The translations under genes and the position numbers were made by a program. DNA of 64,000 nt from Heterobasidion occidentale (taxonomy: Eukaryota; Basidiomycota; Agaricomycetes; Russulales; Bondarzewiaceae): the NCBI GenBank assembly GCA_039111635.1, contig JBCAQO010000002.1, positions 2,976,001 to 3,040,000 of the forward strand, in the 5' to 3' direction. Positions 44,949 through 56,596 of this stretch are shown piece by piece; position 1 is the first letter of the stretch; each line of letters begins with the position of its first letter. Under the pieces are notes generated by a model. The model had not been told where the DNA came from and searched no databases. It saw only the letters and a list, made by a program, of their open reading frames with translations.

Positions 44949-47900
44949 TCAGGATCTGGCCTCCAGGCCTCGCTTCAACGCTGTATGCAAACGGTCGGTC
45001 AACTTCAGAGAAGGCGAGCCATAGTATAAACATACCCTCGCACGAGTCCTTCGCATCGCCAAAGAGCATCTTTGTGCCCGGCATGTAGAACATCGGGTTT
45101 GGCACATCCGCTGCGAAATATTCAGGCATAGCTCAGGGACACTTCGACATAGCACTGACCATATCCACTGCTCATCCCTCTCTTCATGACAACTACCTGC
45201 TTACTCTTCCATGCGTGCAAAACAGGCATGCCAGCAATGGAGCTACCAGGCTCCAATGCAATTGGATTGACGGTGTCGTTTGCCCCGATTACAAGGGTAA
45301 CGTCAGTCTCGCCGAAATCATCGTTAATTTCGTCCATCTCGAGTACAACTGCAAAACTGAAAGTCAGGCATCACACATGAGACCGCAACATCTTCAAGAC
45401 GCACTGTCATAGGGAACGGATGCCTCCGCAAGGAGGACGTTGCACTGGCCAGGCATACGGCCTGCGACTGGATGGATAGCAAACCGAACATTGATGCCTC
45501 TCGCTCGAAGCAGGGAGGTTATTTCAGAAATGGCGTATTGAGCTTTTGCCACCGCCATGCCATATCCAACAACCTGTACCGTGACATGACTTGTGTTATG
45601 TTACTGTTTGAACAAGGATCTTATCATCTCTTACCAAAATAACGCTATCCGCGTTTGCCAATGCATCCACGACCTCGTCAGGGTTTGTCTGTGTGATCTG
45701 ACCTTCAATCTTATAGTCAGACGGTGCGACAGCTTGTGCACCGGCTCCTCCGAAAAGAACATTGGTTAATGAACGGTTCATGGCAACACACTGTATTTAC
45801 ACATATCAATCGTACTTCAAAGGGATGGCGTTAAGAACGCACTTACCATGATATAGGACAGTATAGATCCGCTCACACCGATAAGAGAGCCGACGGTTGT
45901 TAACAGAGGATTGTCAAGCATGAAACCTGTTTTATAATGTGAGATTTCATGTAGACCTTGCAAAAGTCATGAGAAACCTTCTGCTACAAGCGCGAAACCA
46001 GAGTAGGCGTTCAAAACAGTGATGACAACCGCTATGGGAGATACGGAACGAGTTAAATCATTGATGTATGTTTCAAACAATGATGAGTAGCTTACGCATA
46101 TCTGCTCCGCCAACGGCAGCAGTCAGAGTATATCCCTTGATGAAACTAAGGATAGTGTTGATGCCAAGGTAAGTAGCAGCAACGGCAGGAACAGTGGGCG
46201 CCATAGATAAAAATGCCCCCATCGTCACGGCATTTGCACCGAGAAGAGATCCGTTAATGAGATGCTGCCCAGGAAGCCTCAACGGTTTCGAAGACATCTT
46301 GCCCGCGAGCTTCATGAAAGCGACAATGGAACCAGTGAACGTAACACCACCTGGTTCAAAACGCATCTGAGATTCAGACATTGCGAGAAGGAGTAACGCT
46401 GCTTACCGATGAGAACACCAAGATAGGCAGTAACAAGATGTAACGTTGAGACATGGTCGACTCCTTGCAGTACACTCGCGACACTCGTGAGCACAGCGGC
46501 AAGACCGACGACCGAATGTAACGCTGCAACCATCTGAGGCAGCTCTGTCGCGGTGATCCTCCGTCCGATGATTGTTCCTACAGTGCCACCCATCGCTGCC
46601 ACTGCAATAAATTGTGCAAGGACTTCAGGAGGAAACCCGACAGCTGCGAGCGACGCTAATATTCCCGACCCTACGCCCAGTATACCAATAAGGTTACCTT
46701 GACGGGCTGTCGTCTGGGAAGCGAGTGCAGAAAGAGAACCTAGTGAATTGATGAAAGAAAGGAAAAAATTGATCAGTGTGCCTTTCAGGATATGAGGACG
46801 TGCGACGGACCTATACATAGAAGACTGCTCGTCAGATAGCCAGCTTGAACTAGTCCTGCCATCCCCGTGCTGGCGGCGGCGAGGAAGCCTCCGGTGAAAA
46901 CTACTGCAGGAATGCCATATAGCCATGAATACTCCGGCGGATCTCCTCGTCCTAGTTATTCCAATTAGTAATGTCTTGACAGCATGGTCTATATGACACG
47001 ATGAATACTTTTGAACATGTCCAGCATGCGCTTAGTGATGACGAAGCCTCCAGAAACATTGACGCTTGCCAGCAACACAGAAAGAGCGCCCAGAGCTTGA
47101 GGGATTGTTCCTGGGAAATAGCCTCCACCCATCACGAACAGGCCACCTATACCAACCATACCTAAAAGGAAGTGTATCAGTGAAACCTTCAAAGCTCGCA
47201 TGCCACGCAGTCTGTGATCAAATGCTCTCACCAGAGATCGCATTGGTGACGGACATCAACGGAGAGTGAAGCGCGGGCGCTACACCCCAAACTACCTGTC
47301 ACATGCAAGGTTACCACATTTAACGGTTAAGAGGAAGGAGTTAAACTGTACCCTATACCCAATGAGACCAGCGAGTCCGAAAGTGAAGAAGTTTGACATG
47401 AACAATGGTCCGGTCAACTTTCCAAGCGCAACCACGCCTCCCATACCAACAGTGACAGTTGCGACTTCGCGAGTCGCTTTTTGCCACGGTGTGATCGCCA
47501 AGATCTCTGCCTTCTTCTCATCAGCTTTTGAGGGAGTTGCTGGTGGTACAGAGGCCACAGCCGGAGCGCGGGGTACGGGTTGCAAAAGACTGCCATGGTG
47601 AACAACCATCGCACCACGGATGACTTCATCTTCGAGATCCAAGAAGAATTTATCCGGGATATTCGCGGGGGTCATCGAGAGCAAGAACTTGGTGATGTTA
47701 TTCGAGTACAACGTCGAAGACTGAGTTGGCAGTCGGGATGGAAGATCAGTGTAACCTAAGAAGACGGTATATCAGACGGCCCAAGAGTATCGAGCACAGG
47801 TATCACATACCAATGACGGTCACCCCCCGGTGTACATGTAACTCTCCTGGTTTGGTCGCTTCGCAGTTCCCACCAGATTCTGCTGCGAGGTCAACAATCA

Positions 47901-49372
47901 CAGATCCTTGTTTCATAGCTGCGACCATCTCGTTAGTAATTAACTTGGGCGCAGGCTTTCCTGGAATGAGTGCCTGTGCAAAACCACTCGAATGAGTCCT
48001 ACAGATTTTGTCCTCATCCACGTACCGTAGTAATCACGATGTCGACATCTCTGCATTGTTCCATGAACAATGCCATCTCGGCCTCGATAAATTCCTTAGA
48101 CATCTCCTTAGCATATCCACCGCCTCCACCGCCCTCTTCTTGAATGGATACTTCGATGAATTCCGCACCGAGAGACTGGACTTGTTCACGAGCAGCAGAG
48201 CGAGTGTCGAAACCGCGAACGATGGCACCCAAGCGTCTAGCCGTTGCAATGGCGCTGAGGCCAGCGACGCCAGCACCAATAACAAGCACTTTGCAAGGAG
48301 GAATCTAAGACATCATGAGCTTCGATACTATGTTTTTGACGACTTCGACTTCACCTTCCTGAAAATTAGTGAGTTGACGTTCGTAGTTATCTTTAAATTA
48401 TCAATGGAACTTACCCGGCAGCGGTGACTTGACCAGTCATGTACCGTCCGAAATGATTTGATGCTTCCAGTACTGCTTTATAACCTGCGATGTTTGCCAT
48501 TGAGCTTGTATGATAGTAAGTCAGCGATTGTTTGGTCACAGTACATGATTGACAAACCTAAGAGCGTCAAAAGTTTGCGCGCGCGATATCCTGGGTATCA
48601 TGTCCATAGCCAATGCATTAACGTTTCTCTTAGCTAACGTATCCACGATCTCCTTGTTTTGCCTGGGGTATAAGAAAGAGATGAGAGTGCTGCCCCCTTT
48701 AACATATTCCGCCTCTTGGCCCAGTAGTGGTGGTCGGACCTTCAACATAATATCGGACGCGTGAAACACGTCTTCTCGAGATACAAGAGTTGCACCAGCT
48801 TTCTCGTAATCGTCGTTCCGAAATTGTGCGAGCACGCCGGCATCGTGTTCGATCAGCACTTTGTCGAAGCCTTTCTTCAGCAGTAAGGCAACATTCTGAG
48901 GCGTCAGTGAAACACGTCGCTCTTGAGGATAGATCTCCCTTGGAACGCCAATGGTAAGAGAGGAGTAACTAATTCCTATAGCAACCACTCAATGCAAAGA
49001 TCTTATATCGAGACATGGGCCGCTCACCAGAATCCACTTCCTGAGCAGACGAAGTCGTATTCTCTTCTCCAGATCGATGAGACGAGTGAAACAGACGAGA
49101 GGTAGTCAGTGCTTTGTGAATATCCCATCAATAATTTGTGACAGATTTTTTCGATGCATTGAAGCCCTTACATATCCATTGAAGACGTCCACGAAAGGCA
49201 TTCTTTGCTGCGAAGAGATAGTAAGGCGACCTCCATGCACGGCAGACAATGCTCTGCGGTGAGAGTGCCATGTTGCGATGCTGCCAAAGGGCAACGAGGT
49301 GAGGATGTCTGCGCTGGCAAGGAGATGATGGGGAATATTCGGGCTTAGAGATGCAGTCACTAGAAACATCAA
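44949..49372 (-). CDS. NNT: NAD(P) transhydrogenase, mitochondrial, single-chain
   Basis: Proton-pumping transhydrogenase of the inner mitochondrial membrane, making NADPH from NADH. About 17 exons and 1080 residues, in the animal-type order dI-dII-dIII. The N-terminal exon encodes a presequence-like leader with [17 protein letters not shown]. d[41 protein letters not shown] (NAD fold), [18 protein letters not shown]. dII: many membrane helices, including [15 protein letters not shown], [20 protein letters not shown] and [21 protein letters not shown]. d[63 protein letters not shown], and [20 protein letters not shown]. The last exon gives [11 protein letters not shown], stop at 44949. The gene is intact in every part I could read. 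Confidence 0.93.
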
Positions 49373-50093
49373 CGGGATCGTGACTTGGACGGTGGCCGTG
49401 GGTATTTACGGCAACTTAACCGCGTTCTTATTTCCCCACAATATGGGCCCGGTTGATCGGCGTCGTCCCTTACTTCGGGGACTCAAAAAAGCAGTTGCAA
49501 GCCCGGCAACTCCCAAAGGGGTTTTCATCAGTTTTCATGGAGATATTGATATTCTACACATTCTTCACCACGAGGTGTTCTAGCACCTGCGGGTGAGCTG
49601 AATCTACGGCGGCACTACGGCGGCCCGCCTGCGGAAAACTATCAAAGCCCAGAATCGTAAGTAAACGGCGTAAGCCATCTTTGACTTCCTGTGGCAATCG
49701 AGAAAATCGAGAATCGCAGGGCGTCGACCATGCTCGGAACTAGACAGCCACATGAGACCAACATGTGTCGCGCACACTGGCCTTTCTTGCTGAGTATGCC
49801 GTGACCATTTGGAAACCCCGTAAATGACAACTATGCGTCTCACCTAAGGATTCAATATGAATTTCTCTCACCTGATCGATGAAGTTAGAAATCAACTATA
49901 TCGATAATGTGGGTACCTCAAAGAGACTGTAGCTTTCCCGCATACGGATAGGGGATAAGGAAGCCGTTGAAGAGATCCAATACCTGCATCGAATGAGGGA
50001 CGGATAGCGATGAATTCATGATAAAATGTTCGGGAGCCTAAATCGTGCTGTTATACATGTGTTCGTGGGTCTCCGGGGCTGATACAGCCGGAA
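49373..50093. other. Upstream region of NNT
   Basis: About 720 bp between the NNT start and the end of the aldolase gene. It must contain the NNT promoter. Short open frames at 49604-49843 have no recognisable features. Confidence 0.45.
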
Positions 50094-51370
50094 TCAGGAC
50101 ACGACCTTCCCACTCAGCGACCTCTCCAACTTCACGAGGTCCTGCGTGTGAGGGTGGAGCCAAAGCGCTTCAGCCGCTTTAGGCTCGATCGGCGGCAACG
50201 GTTTTCGTGGAAGACCGCCATAGCCGTAGAGTTTCTCCAAGAGGTACTTGGTCCCCGAGATTGATGCTTTCGCGATAGTGAAATCGGCACAAGCGATAAC
50301 GCCTTGAAGTCGTTGTGCCTCAGCCAGGAAAGAAGGGTCCTTGAAAGCTAACACTGAGAGTTCGAAGAGCTTGGCGACGGCATGCTAGTTACAAGAGCAT
50401 TAGCCAAGCATCGAAAAATAAAAGGCACCGAAAGAAGTCATCACGCACAGGTGCCACGTTCGCAAGGCCTGTAATGGCTCCGTGTCCATTGGCGAACGTC
50501 GAAGGAACAATGAAGTCTGTAAACCCGCCCAATACCAGGAAGGGCGCGGCGGCATTCCTTCGCGGATGGGCGGACGCAAAGGAGGGATCGGACACGGTTG
50601 CACAAATCCGCGTGAGCTTTCCGACGCTTCCGCAACTGTCCAACGATACCCATCCGTTAGTGATCTCGGGGAATAGCATAAATGTGATAGCTACGTGAGT
50701 TTGACCCCGCATGTGTTCGGGCAGTCGGTAGCGATCTCCGTAATGAGATCAGAATCCAAATCAATGCCTCCACTCGCTCCAGGATCTGTCCTTCCTGATC
50801 AGTCGCTAAGCATATTCTATCCAGACTTCAAACACTCACAATTATAGAGGATGATGGGGATAGGGCTCTTCTCTGAGACTTCCGCGTAAAAATCCTTGAG
50901 GGCTTTCCTATTACTCGCAAGGACTCCAGCGAAGTACCCGCTGGTGATCACGATGGCATAATCAGCTCCGGCGTCTGCAGCCTCCTTGTTCAGCTGTATC
51001 GTCTCGCGAGTGCTGCCGGCTCCTGTCCCGGCAATAATAGGAACGTGTGTGAATCCTGCCGCGTCCAAAGCGCCACGCGCTGCCTTGATGAGCGTCCTCC
51101 TCTCCTCATGTGAGAGGTGCAATGCCTCGCCCATAGATCCTGCTAGCAGTGGGCCAACGTTTGCCTGTGCGAGTCGGACGATGTGGCTCTCAAAAGACGC
51201 GATATCTGTGGAAATCCGTGAGGATTGGTGCAGTCATCCACCGTCGGTATCGACGACCTACCTAGGTCCTCAGTGTCTGGAAAGAAGAAGGTTGGGATTG
51301 GAGCAAAGACACCGGGTTTGAGAGGACGAGATACACTGCTATGGACGCCATTTGAGCCGTTAAGGGCCAT
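50094..51370 (-). CDS. DapA-family aldolase (dihydrodipicolinate synthase/HOGA1-like)
   Basis: Class I aldolase of the DHDPS/N-acetylneuraminate lyase superfamily. MALNGSNGVHSS opens the protein, then RPLKPGVFAPIPTFF, DIASFESHIVRLAQANVGPLL, the GSMGEALHLSHEER substrate-loop motif, and IIAGTGAGSTRETIQLNKEA. The catalytic Tyr lies in IIL(YN)YPGASGGIDL and the Schiff-base Lys in GVKLT. Fungi make lysine by the aminoadipate route, so a catabolic role is more likely than lysine synthesis: 4-hydroxy-2-oxoglutarate aldolase or a 2-keto-3-deoxy sugar-acid aldolase. Five exons, about 335 residues, complete to LSGKVVS. Cytosolic or mitochondrial; no clear presequence. Confidence 0.88.
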
Positions 51371-52765
51371 GGTAGGATGGACAGGGAGGAAGAGAGAGAC
51401 ATAAGGGCGATTCTGGCTTATATAAACGGAAACTGTTAGGAGAAGGGCGCGGGCTGGCGCGGGAGCATCGGACCGACGTTATCACTGCCGACTGCCCGCC
51501 GGCCCGTTCTCGGGTCAAGATTGGCTACTCTGCCTTCATGTGGTCTCTTGCTACAGAATTTGCTGCCTAGACTTTCGATTGGGTAAAATGTACCTTGAAT
51601 GCACCTATACCTGACATATTCTAATCTGTCGAAACGAAAACCACCAATGACTTGATTACCGTTCATCGACACTATTCGGAGCTTTCGAATTTCCTTTGGA
51701 CGAAGCAGAAAGTGCCGTCCAAATTTCGACAGTCATGACACTCAGATTAGATACAAGACTGTAAAGGTAGAAAGAAACAGGAAGGCGAGACCCAGATATA
51801 ACGAAATAGGCACACACAAGCACAGATCGTCGGATTTCCAAAGAATAAACTTGAGCTTGCTTGTTGGGCTTGTACATGTTGAACAAATAAATTTCGGAAC
51901 TCACCAATGCATTGAAAGCATAAAAGCGCATTGAAGTCTTCATGGCCAACCAACCAGCGAATCGGATGATTGTCTAGCAAAGGGTCCAGCGAAGGAACAA
52001 AAAAGATCTAAGTCAGGGCAAGAACATTGAGTCGTCATCATACCGCACTGTTGCCTTCAATTTCACTCGTGGTCCGTGCGAAACAAGAGAAGGCGACAAA
52101 AGCATCGCAACAGTGTCATTACGATTTGAGAGGTGAAGACGATATTATCTGGATTCATGGAAGACCAGAGGTAATGAAAAGGATGGAATTACTTATAGCC
52201 ACTTTCGTTGAATGACTGTTGTGGTTCCAGGCAGTTTGTCCGGTTTCCACGCGGATTGTTAGATTAGAGGAGAAGGTCATCTGCACATGCATTGGTGGCT
52301 ACTTACAGATGTGGACGCTAGAAGCGTCAGATCAGGCAAGACGATTGCAAGTTATCAAGCACACATGTTCAAGACAAATGAGCGGGGACATGTGAGCAAG
52401 TTGGTTCGGCAAAGATGATGAGTCGCCCGGACCTCTCCCGATATAACACAATGAACGTCGACGTAACAAAAGCTGCAGATGGTCACCCTGTATGGAGTGA
52501 ATGCCCGAGGTAACATCGGGTGTGCTCATACCAGTGTGCCCAGAATATCACGGCGAAAAGGTTGACCCTTTTCCCATAACAGTCGTTTACTATTGTGGAC
52601 GCTGGATTACGAACCTTTGCTGGATACTTCAATTCATTGACACGTCAATGAGTTCGATATATGGAGGTATTGTAGAGCTATCTCGAGCCTGAAAGTAACA
52701 CGGGTGTCTGGGAATATTTTGACGGTGAAAGGTGAGACAAAGTTACTCACAACCATAAAGAGCCA
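51371..52765. other. 1.4-kb gene-poor spacer
   Basis: Between the aldolase start and the PUS4 end. The first 150-200 bp form the aldolase promoter. Several open frames of 60-97 codons occur on both strands, but none has a recognisable motif, codon pattern or splice partners. No tRNA or repeat seen. Confidence 0.4.
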
Positions 52766-53948
52766 TTACGATTTTGAACCATCTGCTTCCACAACAACGA
52801 GTTTGTCGAGGACTTCCCTCTCCCATTCTACCCACCCCTCTTCATCTGCCTCGCCCGCGTCTTTCAGCGCTTTCTCAAAAACCTCCCATGAAACACATCT
52901 GCGATCGTCCTCTTCCTCTGGCTCCAGAACGTAGTTCCTTTGCTTTGAGCGAGTGAGTGTAACGACATGACCAGCTGAGCCCAGAGCATGACTCAGGTCA
53001 TGCACGATTGACCGGACATATGTCCCGCCAGAGACCTTCATTTTCAGGACAAAAGCGGAGGGCCCAACGCTGCCATCAGCCTCGCCGTCAGGATCGGCTT
53101 CGTCGACGATAGCTGCATTATCATCCATTTTGGAGAGCGACTTTGCCAGTGCACTCTTCTCCTCTTCGGTAAACTTCTTCTCAGGCCATCGGTAATTATG
53201 GTCGCTACCTTTCCATTCGACGAGCTCGAGGGAATGTATGGTAACTTTCCGCTTCTCGATGGGGCGGGGAAGGGGGATTCCTTTCCGAGCGTAGTCATAG
53301 AGCGGCATACCATCCATTTTTAATGCTGAGAATCTAAAAAAAAATATTAGTGATGATAAATATGTGGAGGAGGTGAAGTACATCGGAGGTGCTTGCTCAA
53401 TCTCGCCTCTGAACTGTTCCAAGGCGCTCTCGACTTTCTCTTTCGTGACATGACGCCATGGGGCAGTTCGAACGCGAGCACCTTCACTATCATATGAATC
53501 TGTCTCGCAGCCTAGCAGACAAGTGGTGCGATACTCCTGTCCGACAGTCAATGTCAGGATATGACAAACGCCATAACACGTACCTTGGAGCAGTCAAGAA
53601 ATTCATTCAGTTTTTTCGTCCCCTTTCCTACACCTATGACTATACCAAGACGAGGTCAACGATTTAGGTCAATGAGTTCTTCTGATTGATGCCCACCCAA
53701 TACACCATCTGCAAGGGGATCCAAAGTGCCTCCTTGTCCAATCTTGATTCCATCCTTTCCACGTCTGCCTCGCGCACCTTTCCCTTACTTTTCTTATTCT
53801 TCTCCAGCGTAGCAGCATCAACGAAAATGCGAGAGCCCGCGATCAATGGTTTGATTTGGTTGATGATATGCATTGATGTTGGACCAGAAGGCTTGATCAC
53901 GCCAAATAGGCCAGACAAAGGCAATGATGAAAGCGAAATTTTTGGCAT
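52766..53948 (-). CDS. PUS4: tRNA pseudouridine-55 synthase PUS4 (TruB family), apparent frameshift
   Basis: Makes pseudouridine 55 in the T loop of tRNAs; nuclear and mitochondrial in yeast. ATG 53948 opens MPKISLSSLPLSGLFGVIKPSGPTS, the usual start. The catalytic block GRRGKDGIKIGQGG and TLDPLADGVL (catalytic Asp) is followed by an intron and VIGVGKGTKKLNEFLDCSK. Later exons give YRTTCLLGCETDSYDSEG, FSALKMDGMPLYDYARKG, KVSGGTYVRSIVHDLSHALG and KQRNYVL. The anomaly: residues 1-58 (through KNKKSKGK) and the catalytic block are in different frames with no normal-sized intron between them. Canonical-frame residues GARGRRGKDG overlap the shift, with an in-frame TAA just upstream. An assembly indel in the A/G-rich run near 53776-53795, or a real mutation, is likely. 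Confidence 0.85.
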
Positions 53949-54219
53949 TTTCTGACGATAAAGTCCGCGTGATGACAGTTTCAGCGTATGCGCTACGAGT
54001 ACGGTAAGTTTCACGTCTGCAGAGCGCGTTATTTGTACATGTTTAATTCCAAGGCTCTCGCACAACAATGCCAAAACAACACTTCCGGCGCGAACTCAGT
54101 TATCCGAGGACTATGCAACTCCCACACATTGCATAGAAATGTTCAGCACTTAACATACAAACACTGCTGGCTTCTTCAATAATTGGATGTCGATCACTAC
54201 TCCGTCCACCACCCTGGCG

Positions 54220-55256
54220 CTACTCGTTCTCCGGCCAGAAAGAAGTCTGCTATCAAGTCAATTGTTAGACTCCCAGGACTGCAGGGACGTAAACTCACGA
54301 AGTGTCTCTTATGGTAAGTAGATCCAGCCGCGTCAATAGCTGCGACTTCGTCAGCGGTAAGATCTGCTAGGTCCGCAGTGCTGATGTACTCCGCCAATCT
54401 CGCCTCCTTCGTTGTAGTCCTGCAGTACGGCTCGTCAATAAAATCATAAGAAAATCTGTATCAATACACATACGTCACAAACACGATGCCCTTGTACCTT
54501 TGCCAAAGGAGCAGTACGTGGGCCTCCTGCACAGGTCTTCCGACCGTCTTCGACAAGCGCTCCGCGATAGTAGTCAAAACAGGATCCACCGGTCCCCCTT
54601 TGGACCGGAAAATGGGCGACTGGCCAGCATATGACTGCGTAATTATTCTATGCTTCTTCTGGAACTCAAGAAGTGGCTCCGAGGTCTTGAAAAGATATGG
54701 ATGATATTCGATCTATAACAATCATACATCGTTTAGAGGCAGGTCATTAATGAAGCACGTAACGGCTTGCCTGATTGATAGCAGGAGGGACCGTCGCGCC
54801 ATCCAGAATTGCCTCGAGATCTACGATGCGGAAGTTGGAGACACCGATGCTCTTCGCGAGCCCCTCCTTTTTGATTTCCTCGAACTGCTTCCATATGTTC
54901 TTCAGCTGACCGGGAGCCTTGAAAAAGGCAGGCGAGTGGATTAAGAACAAGTCAACATAGTCCAGCTTTAACTTCTTCAGCGACTCCAACAGAGACTCGC
55001 GCACAGTCCCGGTCTCGAGCTGATAGAGTTTCGTGGTGACGAAGAGCTCTGATCGTGGCTTTCCTGAAGCGACGATGCCCGCTCCCAAGGAGTCTTCATT
55101 GGCGTAAACTTGGGCGCCATCGAGATGAGTGAAGCCAGCCTTGATCGCGGCTGAGACGATGTTGGCTGAGTCCTTCTCGTAGAGGGCAGTGCCGGTGCCA
55201 AAGCCGAGCCAAGGGATGGTATTGCCATCATTCAGCTTGATGGGAGTATTAGCCAT
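54220..55256 (-). CDS. Aldo-keto reductase
   Basis: NADPH-dependent (alpha/beta)8-barrel oxidoreductase, about 290 residues in three exons. Start MANTPIKLNDGNTIPWLGFGTG. The catalytic tetrad is visible: Asp in THLDGAQVYANE, Tyr in the same motif, Lys in VTTKLYQ and His in LFLIHSP. KSIGVSNF and PAINQ/IEYHPYL are standard. The C-terminal region has QRYKGIVFVT, TTKEARLAEY and LTADEVAAIDAAG. The last intron ends TAGCAG, so two adjacent acceptors give endings HF-Q-TSFWPENE or HF-TSFWPENE. No membrane or signal segment. Substrate cannot be predicted. Confidence 0.88.
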
Positions 55257-56596
55257 TGTGATGAAGATTCTTCTGGGGGAACGCGCAGATGACGAGGAAG
55301 ATATTCTCGGCTCGCGGGATGGTATAGAGGATGGAATGATCTGCTACCGTCAATTTATACACACAAAGCGAGATGAGAAGATTAGATGACGGATAAGTCG
55401 CAAATTATGACGACTTGTGACCACTGAGTTGTCTCTTACAAAGAACGAGTTCGGCGAGAGGCTTTCTAGGCTAATGCCGAAGAGAACCGGCTATCGCTAT
55501 TGGTGAGGAAGTTCTTGATAGTGATAGCATCATACCATCTCCCCAGACTCGACTAACGCCCTCACGAACGCGGAACGCGGGAGGGTAGGGGAGGCGGTTG
55601 TGGAATGAGACTATCACAGACCATCACGAGGCCTTGAGGGCCGGCCCTAAACTCGTATGTGCCATATGTGGCTCGAGACGCACACTTCTCATCATCTTTT
55701 AACAACTACTAGGCGCTGTTATACCACATGTTGGACTGCTCCTCTTAAACGAGCAGTCTTTCATCGCCAGTGTCCTCAGAAGGAAGGTGCACTCTTTGGC
55801 CGACCATCTTGGTGAAATCCCTGTGGGTGGGTTCGGTCACCTAGTGTTCCTACATAGCCCAAACCACTACTTGTATATGACCTTCACTCATTAATATCAG
55901 ACTCTTTTGGCCTGTCGTGATCCCACTTATCAGATGCTCCCGTGAGCGTCCGGTGCAGGTATGTATGCACCTGTAAGTACGGAGATGGTTCCATGTCCTG
56001 CAGAACCTCCAAGTCTATGATTTGATGGACGTTGGCGCTGAAACCCACGGGACAGATCACGAGCGACTTGAGCGGCCCGCCCCATGCTTCCATGATTGAA
56101 GATTTTCTAGCTACAAGATGAAAGTCCATCGAGCTTCTCAGTGTCCAACGTGATTTTTGACGACAATCTACATCGACGTGCAGTCATGTACTGGTTCAGT
56201 TGGATAGCGTCTATATTTCCCAATAGATACTGGACACACTGAAGATACAAACTAGAGTCTATGTATACCAGCACAAGTATAACATGTACCATGATGGAAA
56301 ACCTGTGTTAAGATTAGAATGAATATGGGATCCTTATACACACAACAGACACAACAGTGAAAATAGCAACCCGCTTGGCAGAGACTCGGTGAGTTGGGTA
56401 GCAAGGAGGCAGCAGAGGGCAGCGAATACAATAGACATAGGCTGAGAAAACACAATGGCAGGAGTGACAAGTGCTATAGTGTGACTGGAAAACGGACGAT
56501 TCGATCATCAGAAGTCGTGATGAAGGGATGATGGCGGAGATGCGATAAGTTTTTGCCACAGTGCCGAGCGAAACGCTCAAGTTGTGGTTCCATCGC
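55257..56596. other. 1.3-kb spacer between the reductase and surface-protein genes
   Basis: Holds the reductase promoter and the 3' end of the surface-protein gene (both minus). Minus-strand open frames near 55884-56129 and 56107-56470 show no recognisable features. No RNA gene seen. Confidence 0.4.

Noticed and set aside
51400..52760. Possible hidden gene in the 1.4-kb spacer
   Set aside because: Only short open frames without motifs on either strand; no RNA gene structure seen.
53770..53800. A 23-base intron in PUS4 that would restore the frame
   Set aside because: Shorter than any intron expected in basidiomycetes and it would remove residues matching the family; an indel is more likely.
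55884..56470. Minus-strand open frames downstream of the surface-protein gene
   Set aside because: Lie after a clean stop (GLPEV) and carry no protein-like signal.
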